Shown one piece after another: positions 1 through 10,400 of a stretch of 14,118 bases of DNA. Source of the DNA: Sphingomonadaceae bacterium (lineage in GTDB: Bacteria; Pseudomonadota; Alphaproteobacteria; Sphingomonadales; Sphingomonadaceae); the NCBI GenBank assembly GCA_019239785.1, contig JAFAZM010000393.1, positions 1 to 14,118 of the forward strand. Reading direction: 5' to 3'. Positions within the stretch are counted from its first letter, which is position 1; the number at the start of each line of letters is the position of its first letter. The notes below the pieces were generated by a model. The model was not told where the DNA came from. It was given only the letters and a program-made list of their open reading frames with translations, and ran no database searches. Both the position numbers and the translations under genes were made by a program.

Positions 1-539
1 ACGCTGCAAAGCTCGGTGAAGAAGATGAACGACCTGCTCGCCCGCCTCTCGCCGAGCGCCGCGCGCGCGGCCGATCCGCCGCGGCCGGTCGCAGTCCACG
101 CGCTGGCCGAGACGATCGCCGGGAGCAAGGGACGGCAGCATCCGGTCCGGGTCAGCGGCGACGCCGCTCTGGTCGCCAAGGTCGATCCGGCGGGGCTGGA
201 GCAGGCGCTCGGCCATCTGGTCCAGAATGCGATCGAGGCGAGCCCGGCGGGCGCGCCGGTCGACATCCACGTCTTCGAGAGCGGCGGCGACGTCGCCGTC
301 GAGGTGATCGACCGCGGCCACGGCATGTCCGTCGCCTTCGTCCGCGACCGCCTCTTCCAGCCCTTCGTCTCGACCAAGGAAACCGGCTTCGGCATCGGCG
401 CCCATGAGGCGCGGGCCCTGATCCTCGCCATGGGGGGCCGCCTCGACGTCGAGAGCGGCGAAGGCGAGGGCACCAGATTCACCCTTTACCTGCCGGCGGC
501 CGCGGATCGCGCCGCCGCCTATTACGAACGGATGCGCGC

Positions 540-543
<4 letters not shown>
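1..543 (+). CDS. prsK: Sensor histidine kinase, C-terminal part (PrsK-like), 5' end outside window
   Basis: This is the last 180 codons of a membrane-sensor histidine kinase; the frame is open from base 1. What is visible is the end of the dimerisation helix region (KKMNDLLARLS) followed by the complete HATPase_c domain. The N box is NAIEAS, the G1 box is DRGHGM, the F-box-like segment is FQPFVSTKETGFGIG with the G2 glycines, and the domain ends in GTRFTLYLP. The conserved phospho-accepting His and the sensor/transmembrane part must lie upstream, outside the window. The stop overlaps the start of the response-regulator gene by four bases (ATGA), so the two are translationally coupled. The KETGFGIG segment and the coupling to a PrsR-like regulator and a TPR lipoprotein fit PrsK of the exosortase/PEP-CTERM system. 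By family knowledge PrsK senses an unknown envelope signal and phosphorylates PrsR. The kinase fold is certain; the PrsK name rests mostly on gene order. Confidence 0.85.
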
Positions 544-1909
<1,366 letters not shown>

Positions 1910-1913
<4 letters not shown>

Positions 1914-3943
1914 GCAGGCGACGCCGCCCCGTCCCGTTCACGTCATCCCGGCGAAGGCCGGGATCCATGAACACTGTGCCAGCGGATTGGGCGAAGGCGG
2001 CATCGCGCGCCTATCGCAATCGGAGTTCATGGGTCCCGGCCTTCGCCGGGATGACTCCGATTGTTCTCGCCCTGGCGCTCGCCGCCTGCGCGGCAAAGTC
2101 CGGCACGCCCTACGAACGCGGCATGGCGGCGTTCGAGGCCGGCGACGTCCGCACCGCGCGCGTCGAGTTCCTGAACGCGCTGCAGGCCGACCCCAACGAC
2201 CGCGCCGCCCGGATCATGCAAGCGCGGGTCGATCTCGCGCTCGGCGACGGCGTTGCGGCCGAATCGGAGGTGATGCGCGCGCGCCAGTCCGGCGCCGCGG
2301 CGGCCGACACCGCGCACCTGCTCGCCCATGCCAAGTTGCTCCAGGGCGACAACCGGGCCGCGCTTGCCGAGGCGGCAGGCGCAACGCCCGCGAACGAGGC
2401 CTATGCCGACCGCATAAGCGGCCGCGCCTACATGGCGCTCGGCGACGGCGGCAATGCGACCGCCGCCTTCAACCGCGCGCTGGTGTTGGCGCCGCAGGAC
2501 GGCGCGGTCTGGACCGATGTCGCCCGCTTCCGCCGCTTCAACGGCGACGTCGCCGGCGCGCTCGAGGCGGCCGACCGCGCCGTCGCCGCGAGCCCGCGCA
2601 ACGTCGAGGCTCTGGTGCTGCGCGGCGTGCTCACCCGCGGCCAATATGGCCTCGCCGCCTCAATCGCCTGGTTCGACCGGGCGCTCGACATCGATGGCGG
2701 CAATGTCGACGCGCGGATCGAGCGCGCCATCTCCTATGGCGACATGGGCCGGATGAGCGACATGCTCGCCGACGCCCGCGAGGCGCACCGGCTGACCGGC
2801 GGCAACACCACCGCTTATTATCTCGAAGCGGTGCTTGCCGCGCGCGCCCGCAATTTCGACCTCGCCCGGCGGCTGATGGACCGTACCCACGGCGCCTATG
2901 ACGACACGCCGGCCGGCCGGCTGCTGCTCGCCGCGATCGACTTCCAGACCGGCAACGAGGAGCAGGCGGCGCGGCGCCTGGCCGGTCTCGTCGCCGACCA
3001 GCCCGGCAACCGCCGCGCCCGCCGCCTGCTCGCCGCCGCGCAATGGCGGATGGGCGACGCCGCCAATGCCGTCGTCACCTTGCGGCCGATCGCCGACATG
3101 CCGGACGCCGATTCCTACAGCCTCTCCCTGATGGGCCGCGCCCTCGCCCGGCTCGGCGACAGCGCCAACGCCTCGCTCTACCTCGCCCGCGCGGCCCGGC
3201 CGCAGCCCGGCGCGCTCGCCGCGCTCGATCCGCTCAGCGAAGCCGATTTCGCCGCCGCCCGCCAGGCCGCCGAAGCGCATCCCGCCGACGGGCCGGCGCA
3301 GATCCGCTTGATCTCCGCCTTGCTCGCCCGGGGTCAGCGCGACCAGGCGCTGGGCCGCGCCCGCCGGCTCCAGGCGGAGAATCCCGGCGTGCCCGACGTC
3401 CACGTCCTGGTCGGCGACGCGCTCGAGATCGGCGGCGACTATGCCGGCGCCGCGAACCAGTATCGCCGCGCCGCCAACCTCGCCTTCACCGAAGGCGTGG
3501 CAATGCGGCTGATCGAGGCCTTGCAGCGCTCGAACCAGGCCGATGCCGCCGACGCCGTCCTCAACCTGTTCGTCCAGCAGAATCCGCGCAGCGTGCCCGG
3601 CCTGATCCTGCTCGGCGGCCGGGCGATGCAGCAGCAGAACTGGCCGTTCGCGATCGACATTTACGAGGGCCTGCGGCAGCGGATCGGCAACAACGACGCC
3701 ACCATCCTCAACAATCTCGCCTGGGCCTATTCGGAGAGCGGCGACCTCGACCGCGCAATCCCGCTCGCCCGCCACGCCTGGGCCCTCGACCGCGACAATC
3801 CGGCCACCGCCGACACGCTCGGCTGGCTGCTGTTCAAGAGCGGGCGGCGCGCCGAGGGGCTGATGCTGCTCCAGCAGGCGGCGCGAGGGGCGCCGAGCGA
3901 TTCGGACATCAGGCGCAGGCTGGCGCAAGCGCAGGCGAGCTGA
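1910..3943 (+). CDS. prsT: TPR-repeat lipoprotein of the PEP-CTERM/exosortase system (PrsT-like), signal peptide interrupted by a repeat
   Basis: The protein is 677 aa from GTG 1910 and consists almost entirely of helical TPR units (for example ERGMAAFEAGDVRTARVEFLNALQADPN near the start and LNNLAWAYSESGDLDRAIPLARHAW near the end). It should be an envelope scaffold; PrsT proteins accompany PrsK/PrsR in exosortase systems. A lipobox LAAC sits at residues 57-60 behind a short hydrophobic run (IVLALALAAC), so an outer-membrane lipoprotein is expected. The start is uncertain. GTG 1910 overlaps the prsR stop in the same 4-base way prsR overlaps prsK, but it puts 38 repeat-encoded residues inside the signal peptide. 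ATG 1967 has a GAAGG sequence 9 bases upstream. ATG 2051 lies just before the hydrophobic run but lacks positive charges and a ribosome site. I give the longest form because removing the repeat restores a textbook signal starting at GTG 1910. At about 630-677 aa it is shorter than the longest PrsT proteins. Confidence 0.8.
1942..2055. repeat. 114-bp palindromic repeat element inserted in frame near the prsT start
   Basis: Two 31-base arms, 1942-1972 and 2025-2055, are inverted complements with a single mismatch (T1965 against the G at 2032). They enclose a 52-base centre. The ends are GTCATCCCGG and CCGGGATGAC. Read in the prsT frame the right arm encodes WVPAFAGMT, and in another frame the left arm encodes VIPAKAGIH; these are the peptide signatures of a well-known dispersed intergenic repeat of alphaproteobacteria. 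Its length is exactly 38 codons, so it leaves the prsT frame intact. Normally such elements lie between genes. Finding one at a coding start is unusual. Confidence 0.9.
2017..2063. repeat. Nested quasi-palindrome spanning the repeat's right end and prsT flank
   Basis: CAATCGGAGT (2017-2026) is the exact inverted complement of ACTCCGATTG (2054-2063). The intervening bases form an inner stem (CCCGGC/GCCGGG around CTTC). The outer right half, TCCGATTG (2056-2063), lies outside the 114-bp repeat, in prsT coding sequence. The inside of the repeat therefore carries an inverted copy of its flank. It can fold as one long hairpin in DNA or mRNA just upstream of the lipobox codons. Confidence 0.7.
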
Positions 3944-3984
3944 AGAGAGGCGCTGCTGATGCAGCGCGCGAAGCTTCGCTTCGC

Positions 3985-4087
3985 AAGACCCTCACCCTGC
4001 CCTCTCCCGCGAGCGGGAGAGGGTAAGACGGGAAGCGCCGGCACACCCCTTCTCCCGCTCGCGGGAGAAGGTTGGGATGAGGGTCTT
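3985..4087. repeat. Tandem-hairpin repeat between convergent genes, likely two-way terminator
   Basis: The block contains two near-perfect hairpins. CCCTCTCCCGC/GCGGGAGAGGG (4000-4023) and CCTTCTCCCGC/GCGGGAGAAGG (4048-4071) each have an 11-bp stem with a 2-base centre. An outer inverted repeat, AAGACCCTCA (3985-3994) and TGAGGGTCTT (4078-4087), encloses both. Translated in one frame it gives TLPSPASGRG, the signature of a second common intergenic repeat family. It fills most of the space between prsT (ends 3943) and the M16 peptidase (ends 4106), which point at each other. The - strand runs into an A/G-rich tail and the + strand into TCTTCTTCTTG, so bidirectional termination is plausible but not proven. 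Confidence 0.8.
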
Positions 4088-4105
4088 CTTCTTGTTCTTC
4101 GCGAT

Positions 4106-6976
4106 TTACCGCAAATTCGCCCGATCCAGCCTTAGCTCGGCGATCGGGATCACCGTCACGTTGGCGTGATCGCGCCGCAGGGCCGGCAGGAATTGCGCCG
4201 CGTCGCCGACGATGACGATGGTGACGCCCTCGGGCGCGAGCAGCTCTCCGGCGGCGACCTGGACCTGGGCCGGGGTCACCGCGCTCACCGACGGCTGGTA
4301 GCGCTGCAGCTCGGCCGGATCGATGCCGCGCTGGACGTAGGAGGCGACGAGCTGGGCGAGTTCGGACGTGGTTTCGACGTTGCGGCCATATTCGCCGGTC
4401 AGCGAGGCGCGGCGGGCGGCGAGCTCCGCCGCTGGCACCGGCTCCGCGCCCAATCGGCGCATCTCGGCGAGGATCAGACCGAGCACCTGCGCGGCGGCAT
4501 CGTTGCGGGTCTGGGTCGAGGCGGTGAACGGCCCCGGCGCGCGGCGCGCGTCCAGGCTGCTGCCCGAGCCGTAGGAGAGGCCGCGGCGGATGCGGATCTC
4601 CTGGTTGAGTCGCGCGCTGTAGCCGCCGCCGAGCACCGCATTGGCGACGATCGCCGGATAGAAACGCGGATCGGCGCGCGCGATCGTATTGCGCGCCACC
4701 GTGACCGCGGCCTGGCCGGCGCCCGGCATGTCGACGAGGATCACGTCGGTCCGCGGCGGCGGCGGCGCGGCGGCGGGCGCGTGCACCGGCACCTGGTGGG
4801 GCTGCCAGTCGCCGAAATTGCGCTGGGCGATGGCGAGCGCCTGCGCCGGATCGACGTCGCCGGTGAGGATCAGGGTGACGTTGTCCGGCCGCCAGGCGGC
4901 ACGATAATCGCCCTGGACGTCGGCGCGGCTGATTGCCGCGAGCGAGGCTTCGGTGCCGCCGGCGGGATGGCCGTAGGGCGCGTCGCCGTAGAGCGCGCGT
5001 GCGGCGGTCTGCGCGGCGACGTCGCCGGGATCGCGCATCGCGACCCGGACCGCGTCGGCGGCGATCGCGCGCTGCCGCTCCAGCTCCTCGGCCGGCAAGG
5101 TGGCGTTCCGGGCGACGTCGGCGAGCAGCGAGACGGCCGAGGCGAGATCGGGGCTGCGCACGGTGAGGCTGAGCTGGCCGCCGTCCCAGCCGGCCGAGCC
5201 GGAGAGCGACGCGCCGAGCGATTCCGCTGCGGCGTGGATCTGCGTGGAGGAGCGGGACGCGGTCGCCTCGGTCATCACCGAGGCGGTCAGCGCGGCAAGG
5301 CCGGCGCGCCCGGCCGGATCGTCGGCGGCGCCGTCCGGCGTGACCAGCATCGCCGTGGCGATCGGCACGCCGTGGCTTGGCAGGGTCATCACGGTCAGGC
5401 CGTTGGCGAGACGCTGGGTGACCGGCGCCGGGATCGCGGGCGTGACTTCCGGGCCCGGCGCCGGCGGCGCCTGGCGTTCGGCCTCGGACGCCGGCTGGAC
5501 GAGCGGCACGTTCGCCGGCGGCACCAAAGGCGCGGCGGCGAGGGTCGCCGCCGGCGCGAGCGTGTCGCCATGGGCGCTGCCGCGGGACTCCTCGGGCAGA
5601 TAGAGCAAGGCGGCGCTGCGCTGGTCCTGGAGCCAGGTCCGGGCGACGCGCTGCACGTCCTCCGCAGTCACCGCGGCGATCTGCTCGAGGCGGCGGTTCG
5701 CGGCCTCGGCATCGCCGCGCAGCACCACCGCCTCGGCGATCGCCGAGGCCTGGCCGTCGGCCGTCTCGCGCTGGGCGAGCTCGGTGGTGAGCAATTCGTT
5801 CTTCGCCTCCTGCAGCTCGGCCGGAGTGACCAGGGTGTCGCGCAGCCGCGCGACCTCGCGGCGCAGGCCGGCCTCGCCCTGATGCGGCGTGTGGCCGGTG
5901 GCCAGGATCGCATAGACGGCGAGATTGCCCCGGCCCCGCTTCGTGTCGACATAGGAGCTGGCCTGGGTGGCGACCTGGTCGCGATAGACCATCGTGTCGT
6001 GCAGCCGGGAGCTGTCGCCGGTGGAGAGCACGCCGTCGAGCACCTCCATCGCCGCAGCGTCGGCGCTGCCCGCGGGTGGGGCCGGGTAGGAGAGGAGGAC
6101 AGCGGGCAGCGGCGTGTTCGCCTCGTAGACGGTGTAATGCCGCGCCTGGCTGCGCACCGGCTCCTCGACGGTGACCCGCGGGATCGGCCCGGCCGGCCGC
6201 GCGATCGGGCCGAAATAATGGTCGACCCACTGATCGAGCTGGGCCGGATCGAAATTGCCGGCGACGACCAGCACCGCATTGTCGGGCCGGTAATAGGTGG
6301 CGTGGAAGGCGCGCACGTCCTCGATCGTTGCCGCGTCGAGATCGGCGATGCTGCCGATGCCGGGCCGGCCGTAGGGCAGCACGTCGTAGCTGATCTCGGG
6401 AAAATAGAGGTAGAACATCTTGCCGTAGGGCGCGGCGAGGACGCGGCTGCGATATTCCTCCTTCACCACGTCGCGCTCGGAGGCGAAGAAATCCTGCTGG
6501 ACGACGAGCGAGCCCATCCGCTCCGCCTCGGCCCAGAGCAGCCGCTCGAGATGGTTGGCGGGGACGACCTCGTAATAATTGGTGTAATCGTCGTTGGTGG
6601 AGGCATTGTTGTAGCCGCCGACATCCTCGGTCAGCCGATCGAACTGCTCGGGGACGAGATTGCGGCTCGCCTTGAACATCATATGCTCGAACAGGTGGGC
6701 GAAGCCGGAGCGGCCGCGCGGATCGTCGCGCGAGCCGACATTGTACCAGACCTGCACCGAGACGTTGGAGCTGCCCGGATCGCGCACCGCATAGACGCGC
6801 AGGCCGTTGGCGAGCGTGCGGCTGGTGTAATGGATCGGCGGGATCGGCGCGGTCGCCGGCGGCGCGGCTGCCGGAGCGGGCGGCATGGCGGCGGGCGACG
6901 GCACGGCCTGCGCAAGCAGGGGCCCGGGGGAGGCCAGCAGCAGGGCGAACGCCGCGCCCCAGGTCCAATTTCGCAT
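4106..6976 (-). CDS. Periplasmic two-domain M16 (pitrilysin-type) zinc metallopeptidase
   Basis: This 956-aa protein has a signal peptide (MRNWTWGAAFALLLASPGPLLAQA, cleaved after AQA). A Pro/Ala-rich linker follows. The first M16 half carries the inverted zinc motif HLFEH (94-98) and the distal ligand Glu at ~174 in ERDVVKEEYR. The second half begins near TQRLANGLTV. It lacks HxxEH (GLAALTASVMTEAT stands there) but keeps the RGLSYG segment used for substrate binding, the usual inactive partner half. The two halves probably close as a clamshell that degrades short unstructured peptides in the periplasm. I chose ATG 6976 because GGAGAGG lies 10 bases upstream; the next in-frame ATG, 6997, has no such site and would extend the signal by MRRGLPD. 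The gene faces prsT across a hairpin block. The ABC-F gene upstream is on the same strand, ~105 bp away, and co-transcription is possible. The family is certain; the substrate is unknown. Confidence 0.93.
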   Translation of the reverse strand: MRNWTWGAAFALLLASPGPLLAQAVPSPAAMPPAPAAAPPATAPIPPIHYTSRTLANGLRVYAVRDPGSSNVSVQVWYNVGSRDDPRGRSGFAHLFEHMMFKASRNLVPEQFDRLTEDVGGYNNASTNDDYTNYYEVVPANHLERLLWAEAERMGSLVVQQDFFASERDVVKEEYRSRVLAAPYGKMFYLYFPEISYDVLPYGRPGIGSIADLDAATIEDVRAFHATYYRPDNAVLVVAGNFDPAQLDQWVDHYFGPIARPAGPIPRVTVEEPVRSQARHYTVYEANTPLPAVLLSYPAPPAGSADAAAMEVLDGVLSTGDSSRLHDTMVYRDQVATQASSYVDTKRGRGNLAVYAILATGHTPHQGEAGLRREVARLRDTLVTPAELQEAKNELLTTELAQRETADGQASAIAEAVVLRGDAEAANRRLEQIAAVTAEDVQRVARTWLQDQRSAALLYLPEESRGSAHGDTLAPAATLAAAPLVPPANVPLVQPASEAERQAPPAPGPEVTPAIPAPVTQRLANGLTVMTLPSHGVPIATAMLVTPDGAADDPAGRAGLAALTASVMTEATASRSSTQIHAAAESLGASLSGSAGWDGGQLSLTVRSPDLASAVSLLADVARNATLPAEELERQRAIAADAVRVAMRDPGDVAAQTAARALYGDAPYGHPAGGTEASLAAISRADVQGDYRAAWRPDNVTLILTGDVDPAQALAIAQRNFGDWQPHQVPVHAPAAAPPPPRTDVILVDMPGAGQAAVTVARNTIARADPRFYPAIVANAVLGGGYSARLNQEIRIRRGLSYGSGSSLDARRAPGPFTASTQTRNDAAAQVLGLILAEMRRLGAEPVPAAELAARRASLTGEYGRNVETTSELAQLVASYVQRGIDPAELQRYQPSVSAVTPAQVQVAAGELLAPEGVTIVIVGDAAQFLPALRRDHANVTVIPIAELRLDRANLR

Positions 6977-7005
6977 ATCAGGCAAGCCTCTCCGCATTTC
7001 GCTCT

Positions 7006-7024
7006 CTCTCCCCAGCGGGGAGAG
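7006..7024. terminator. Hairpin downstream of the ABC-F gene
   Basis: CTCTCCCC and GGGGAGAG form a perfect 8-bp stem around AGC. It lies in the ~105-bp space between the Uup-like gene (stop 7082-7084, - strand) and the peptidase start at 6976. No T-run follows on either strand, so it is either a weak terminator or the remnant of a palindromic intergenic repeat related to the block at 3985-4087. On the mRNA it precedes the peptidase ribosome site by about 10 bases. Confidence 0.5.
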
Positions 7025-7081
7025 TTAGCTGCGCCGGGCGCCGTGCCGCGTCAAGCGCTCCTCGGCGAAGCATGCGGCGCG

Positions 7082-8881
<1,800 letters not shown>

Positions 8882-8954
8882 GGCGGGCGAGATAGGGGCT
8901 CGGCCGGAAAAGGCCAGCCGGCATGCCGCGAGGCGCGCTGGGGCGGCGTTTCGC

Positions 8955-9809
8955 TCAGCCCAGGCGCGCGTGGAGGAAGGCCAGGTAGCGCGGGCGCGCC
9001 GCGGCGGTGGCGGCCGCATTGGCGGCTGGATCGGCGCTGCCGTAGAAGGCGTGCGTGGCGCCTTCATAAGCGTGGACCTCGACCGGCGTTCCGGCTGCGC
9101 GCACGATTTCGGCAAGGCGCGCGACATCGGCCGCGTGGACCACATAGTCGGCGGTGCCGTAGTGGATCTGGAGCGGGGCGCGCAGCTGCGCGGCGACGTC
9201 GACGAGGTCCGGCATCGGATCGGCGGCATTCCTGTACGGTGCGGGAAGGGCTGGCGGCCCGTAGAAGGACACCACTGCGCCGATCGCGGGCGAGGCGATC
9301 GCGAAGCGGACGCCGCGGATGCCGCCGCCGCAAAAGCCGACCGCGCCGAGCGGACCGCGCCGGACCGCTGGCAGGCGGTGCAGATAGTCGACCGCGCCGT
9401 GCAGCTCCTGCTGCCCCTCCCGGAAATAGCTTTCGGAGAGGAAATTGCGCGCGCCGCGCCCGTCGGCGCGAAGCTGCTCTTCGGTGAGCCCCGGGCTGCG
9501 CGAGAAACCGAACAGCGCAAGCGCGACGAAACCGGCAGCGGCAAGCTCGTCCGCCGCCGCGCGCGCCCAGGCCGGCAGGCCGAGCTGCGCGTGCAGCACG
9601 AGAATCGCGGGATGGCGGCCACGTCCCGTAGGGGTGGCGAGATAGGCGTGGACCGCGCCGACCGGGGAAGGGAAGTCGATCTCGGTGCCGTGAGACCGGC
9701 TCGGCGCCGTCGCGCGCGCGCCGCCCGCGGCCAGTCCGGCGGCACCTGCGGCAGCCATGATCAGAACATCCCGCCGCCGCGGTTTGCCGCACTCGTCATA
9801 CACGCACAT
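8955..9809 (-). CDS. Secreted dienelactone hydrolase-family protein
   Basis: This 284-aa alpha/beta hydrolase has a twin-arginine-type export signal: RRRDVLIMAAAGAAGLAAGGARA at 11-33, with R12-R13-D-V-L close to the Tat consensus. The Cys-His-Asp triad of dienelactone hydrolases is complete: nucleophile C160 in GFCGGG, D221 in YGTAD and H253 in GATHAFYG. The position of the classical Glu that holds the Cys in its resting state (QEIFG in the model enzyme) is HAQLG here, so activation must differ. Substrate is unknown; lactones or small esters are expected. ATG 9809 is preceded by AAGGAAGAG at good spacing and is preferred over a TTG at 9824. The gene is divergent from the SnoaL-like/TetR operon, with its own operator-like palindrome in the promoter. 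The family is secure; a periplasmic location is inferred from the signal. Confidence 0.9.
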   Translation of the reverse strand: MCVYDECGKPRRRDVLIMAAAGAAGLAAGGARATAPSRSHGTEIDFPSPVGAVHAYLATPTGRGRHPAILVLHAQLGLPAWARAAADELAAAGFVALALFGFSRSPGLTEEQLRADGRGARNFLSESYFREGQQELHGAVDYLHRLPAVRRGPLGAVGFCGGGIRGVRFAIASPAIGAVVSFYGPPALPAPYRNAADPMPDLVDVAAQLRAPLQIHYGTADYVVHAADVARLAEIVRAAGTPVEVHAYEGATHAFYGSADPAANAAATAAARPRYLAFLHARLG

Positions 9810-9841
9810 CGGCTCTTCCTTCAAAAGACGAGCCCAAGCGA

Positions 9842-9870
9842 ATGCTGCTACGTTTGTAGCAGAAGGTCAA
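9842..9870 (-). promoter_or_regulatory. Predicted promoter of the dienelactone hydrolase gene
   Basis: Read on the - strand, TTGACC (9870-9865) is a good -35 box. A 17-base spacer leads to CAGCAT (9847-9842), a weak -10. Transcription would begin ~20-30 bases before the ATG at 9809. An 18-bp inverted repeat overlaps the spacer and the edge of the -10, so a bound protein would block RNA polymerase. The -35 is convincing and the -10 is not. Confidence 0.45.
9845..9862. promoter_or_regulatory. Operator-like inverted repeat in the hydrolase promoter
   Basis: CTGCTACGTTTGTAGCAG is a perfect 7-4-7 inverted repeat. The core CTACAAACGTAG (- strand) resembles the TACA/TGTA half-sites bound by BlaI/MecI/CopY-type repressors. 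No such regulator is encoded in this window. It could instead be a site for the TetR protein at 10400, but the sequence differs from the other palindrome nearby. Confidence 0.6.
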
Positions 9871-9911
9871 GCGCACAGTGGCAACGGGACTCGACCGAGC
9901 GACACACGGAT

Positions 9912-9948
9912 ATGAGACACTTATCTTGACATGAGACTAGTGTCTCAT
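9912..9948. promoter_or_regulatory. Operator palindrome (9931-9948) plus extra upstream half-site, probable TetR site
   Basis: ATGAGACTAGTGTCTCAT (9931-9948) is a perfect 7-4-7 inverted repeat lying between the -35 and -10 of the + strand promoter. A third copy of the half-site, ATGAGAC, occurs at 9912-9918, 19 bases upstream in the same orientation. The downstream operon encodes a TetR-family protein, and TetR members usually repress their own operon through such sites. Autoregulation is therefore the simplest reading. It is inferred, not shown. Confidence 0.65.
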
Positions 9949-9954
9949 CTATGT
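9926..9954 (+). promoter_or_regulatory. Predicted promoter of the SnoaL-like/TetR operon
   Basis: TTGACA (9926-9931) is a perfect consensus -35. The -10 lies around 9949-9955 (CTATGT or, one base on, TATGTC), giving a 17-18 base spacer. The start codon at 9984 follows ~30 bases later, so the untranslated leader is short, with the GAGGAGG ribosome site at 9971-9977. The spacer is almost exactly filled by an 18-bp palindrome, a classic repressible layout. Confidence 0.65.
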
Positions 9955-9983
9955 CGGGCTCACCTTTAGAGAGGAGGACGCAG

Positions 9984-10400
9984 ATGGCGCTGACCCGCGC
10001 GCAGATGGATGCGAAGCTGGACGAGCATTTCGGCTTCGAGGCCGCCGACAATGTCGAAGGCGTGATGGCGACTTTGACCGAAGGCGTGGAGCACGACATC
10101 GTCGGCTGGCCGACCGGGCCGGTTCATGGCCGCGAGGCGGTGCGCCCGTTCTACGAAACGCTCTTCGCCGACCTCGCCGATGGGAAGGTCGAGAGCCGGC
10201 GCCGCCTCTATGGCGACAATTTCATGGTCGACGATTCCACGTGGCGCGGCCGCGCGCCGGGCCGGCCGTTCGGGATCGAGGGACAGGGGCGGCCGCTGGA
10301 GTTCCGGCTGCTCCACGTGATCGAGTTCAGCGACGCCGGCGACATCGCCCGCGAGAATGTCTGGATCGACCTCGCCGCGATCCAGCAGCAGCTCGCCTGA
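9984..10400 (+). CDS. SnoaL-like/NTF2-like domain protein
   Basis: The product is 138 aa, the usual size for a single NTF2-like cone-shaped domain of the SnoaL (polyketide cyclase/ester cyclase-like) type. Visible features are the N-terminal helix, then the EGVEHDIVGWPTGPVHGREAVRPFYETLFADL segment with the typical 'H-G-R/x-A-V/I-x-x-F/Y' turn, and a C-terminal beta segment, FRLLHVIEFSDAGDIARENVWIDL. Such proteins bind or isomerise small hydrophobic molecules, or act as simple binding pockets; the sequence does not say which. ATG 9984 is chosen over ATG 9951 because GAGGAGG lies 6 bases upstream and 9951 falls within the promoter -10. Its stop overlaps the TetR gene start (ATGA), so both are made from one message. 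The divergent hydrolase suggests a joint role in handling a small lactone, ester or similar compound (inference). Confidence 0.82.
   Translation: MALTRAQMDAKLDEHFGFEAADNVEGVMATLTEGVEHDIVGWPTGPVHGREAVRPFYETLFADLADGKVESRRRLYGDNFMVDDSTWRGRAPGRPFGIEGQGRPLEFRLLHVIEFSDAGDIARENVWIDLAAIQQQLA

Noticed and set aside
3968..3979. GCGAAGCTTCGC, a perfect 12-base palindrome after prsT
   Set aside because: Short and GC-rich, without promoter context; probably part of the terminator/repeat region or chance.
5165..5260. Lack of the HxxEH motif in the second half of the M16 peptidase, as a possible inactivating mutation
   Set aside because: Two-domain M16 proteins normally have one catalytic and one inactive half; the first half is intact.
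8882..9745. Upstream extension of the uup open frame (start at 9745)
   Set aside because: The added residues are Arg/Ser/Pro-rich shadow of the hydrolase gene on the same strand; ABC-F homology begins at ATG 8881.
9951..9983. Earlier ATG (9951) for the SnoaL-like gene
   Set aside because: It lies in the predicted -10 region and has no ribosome site, while ATG 9984 has GAGGAGG at ideal spacing.
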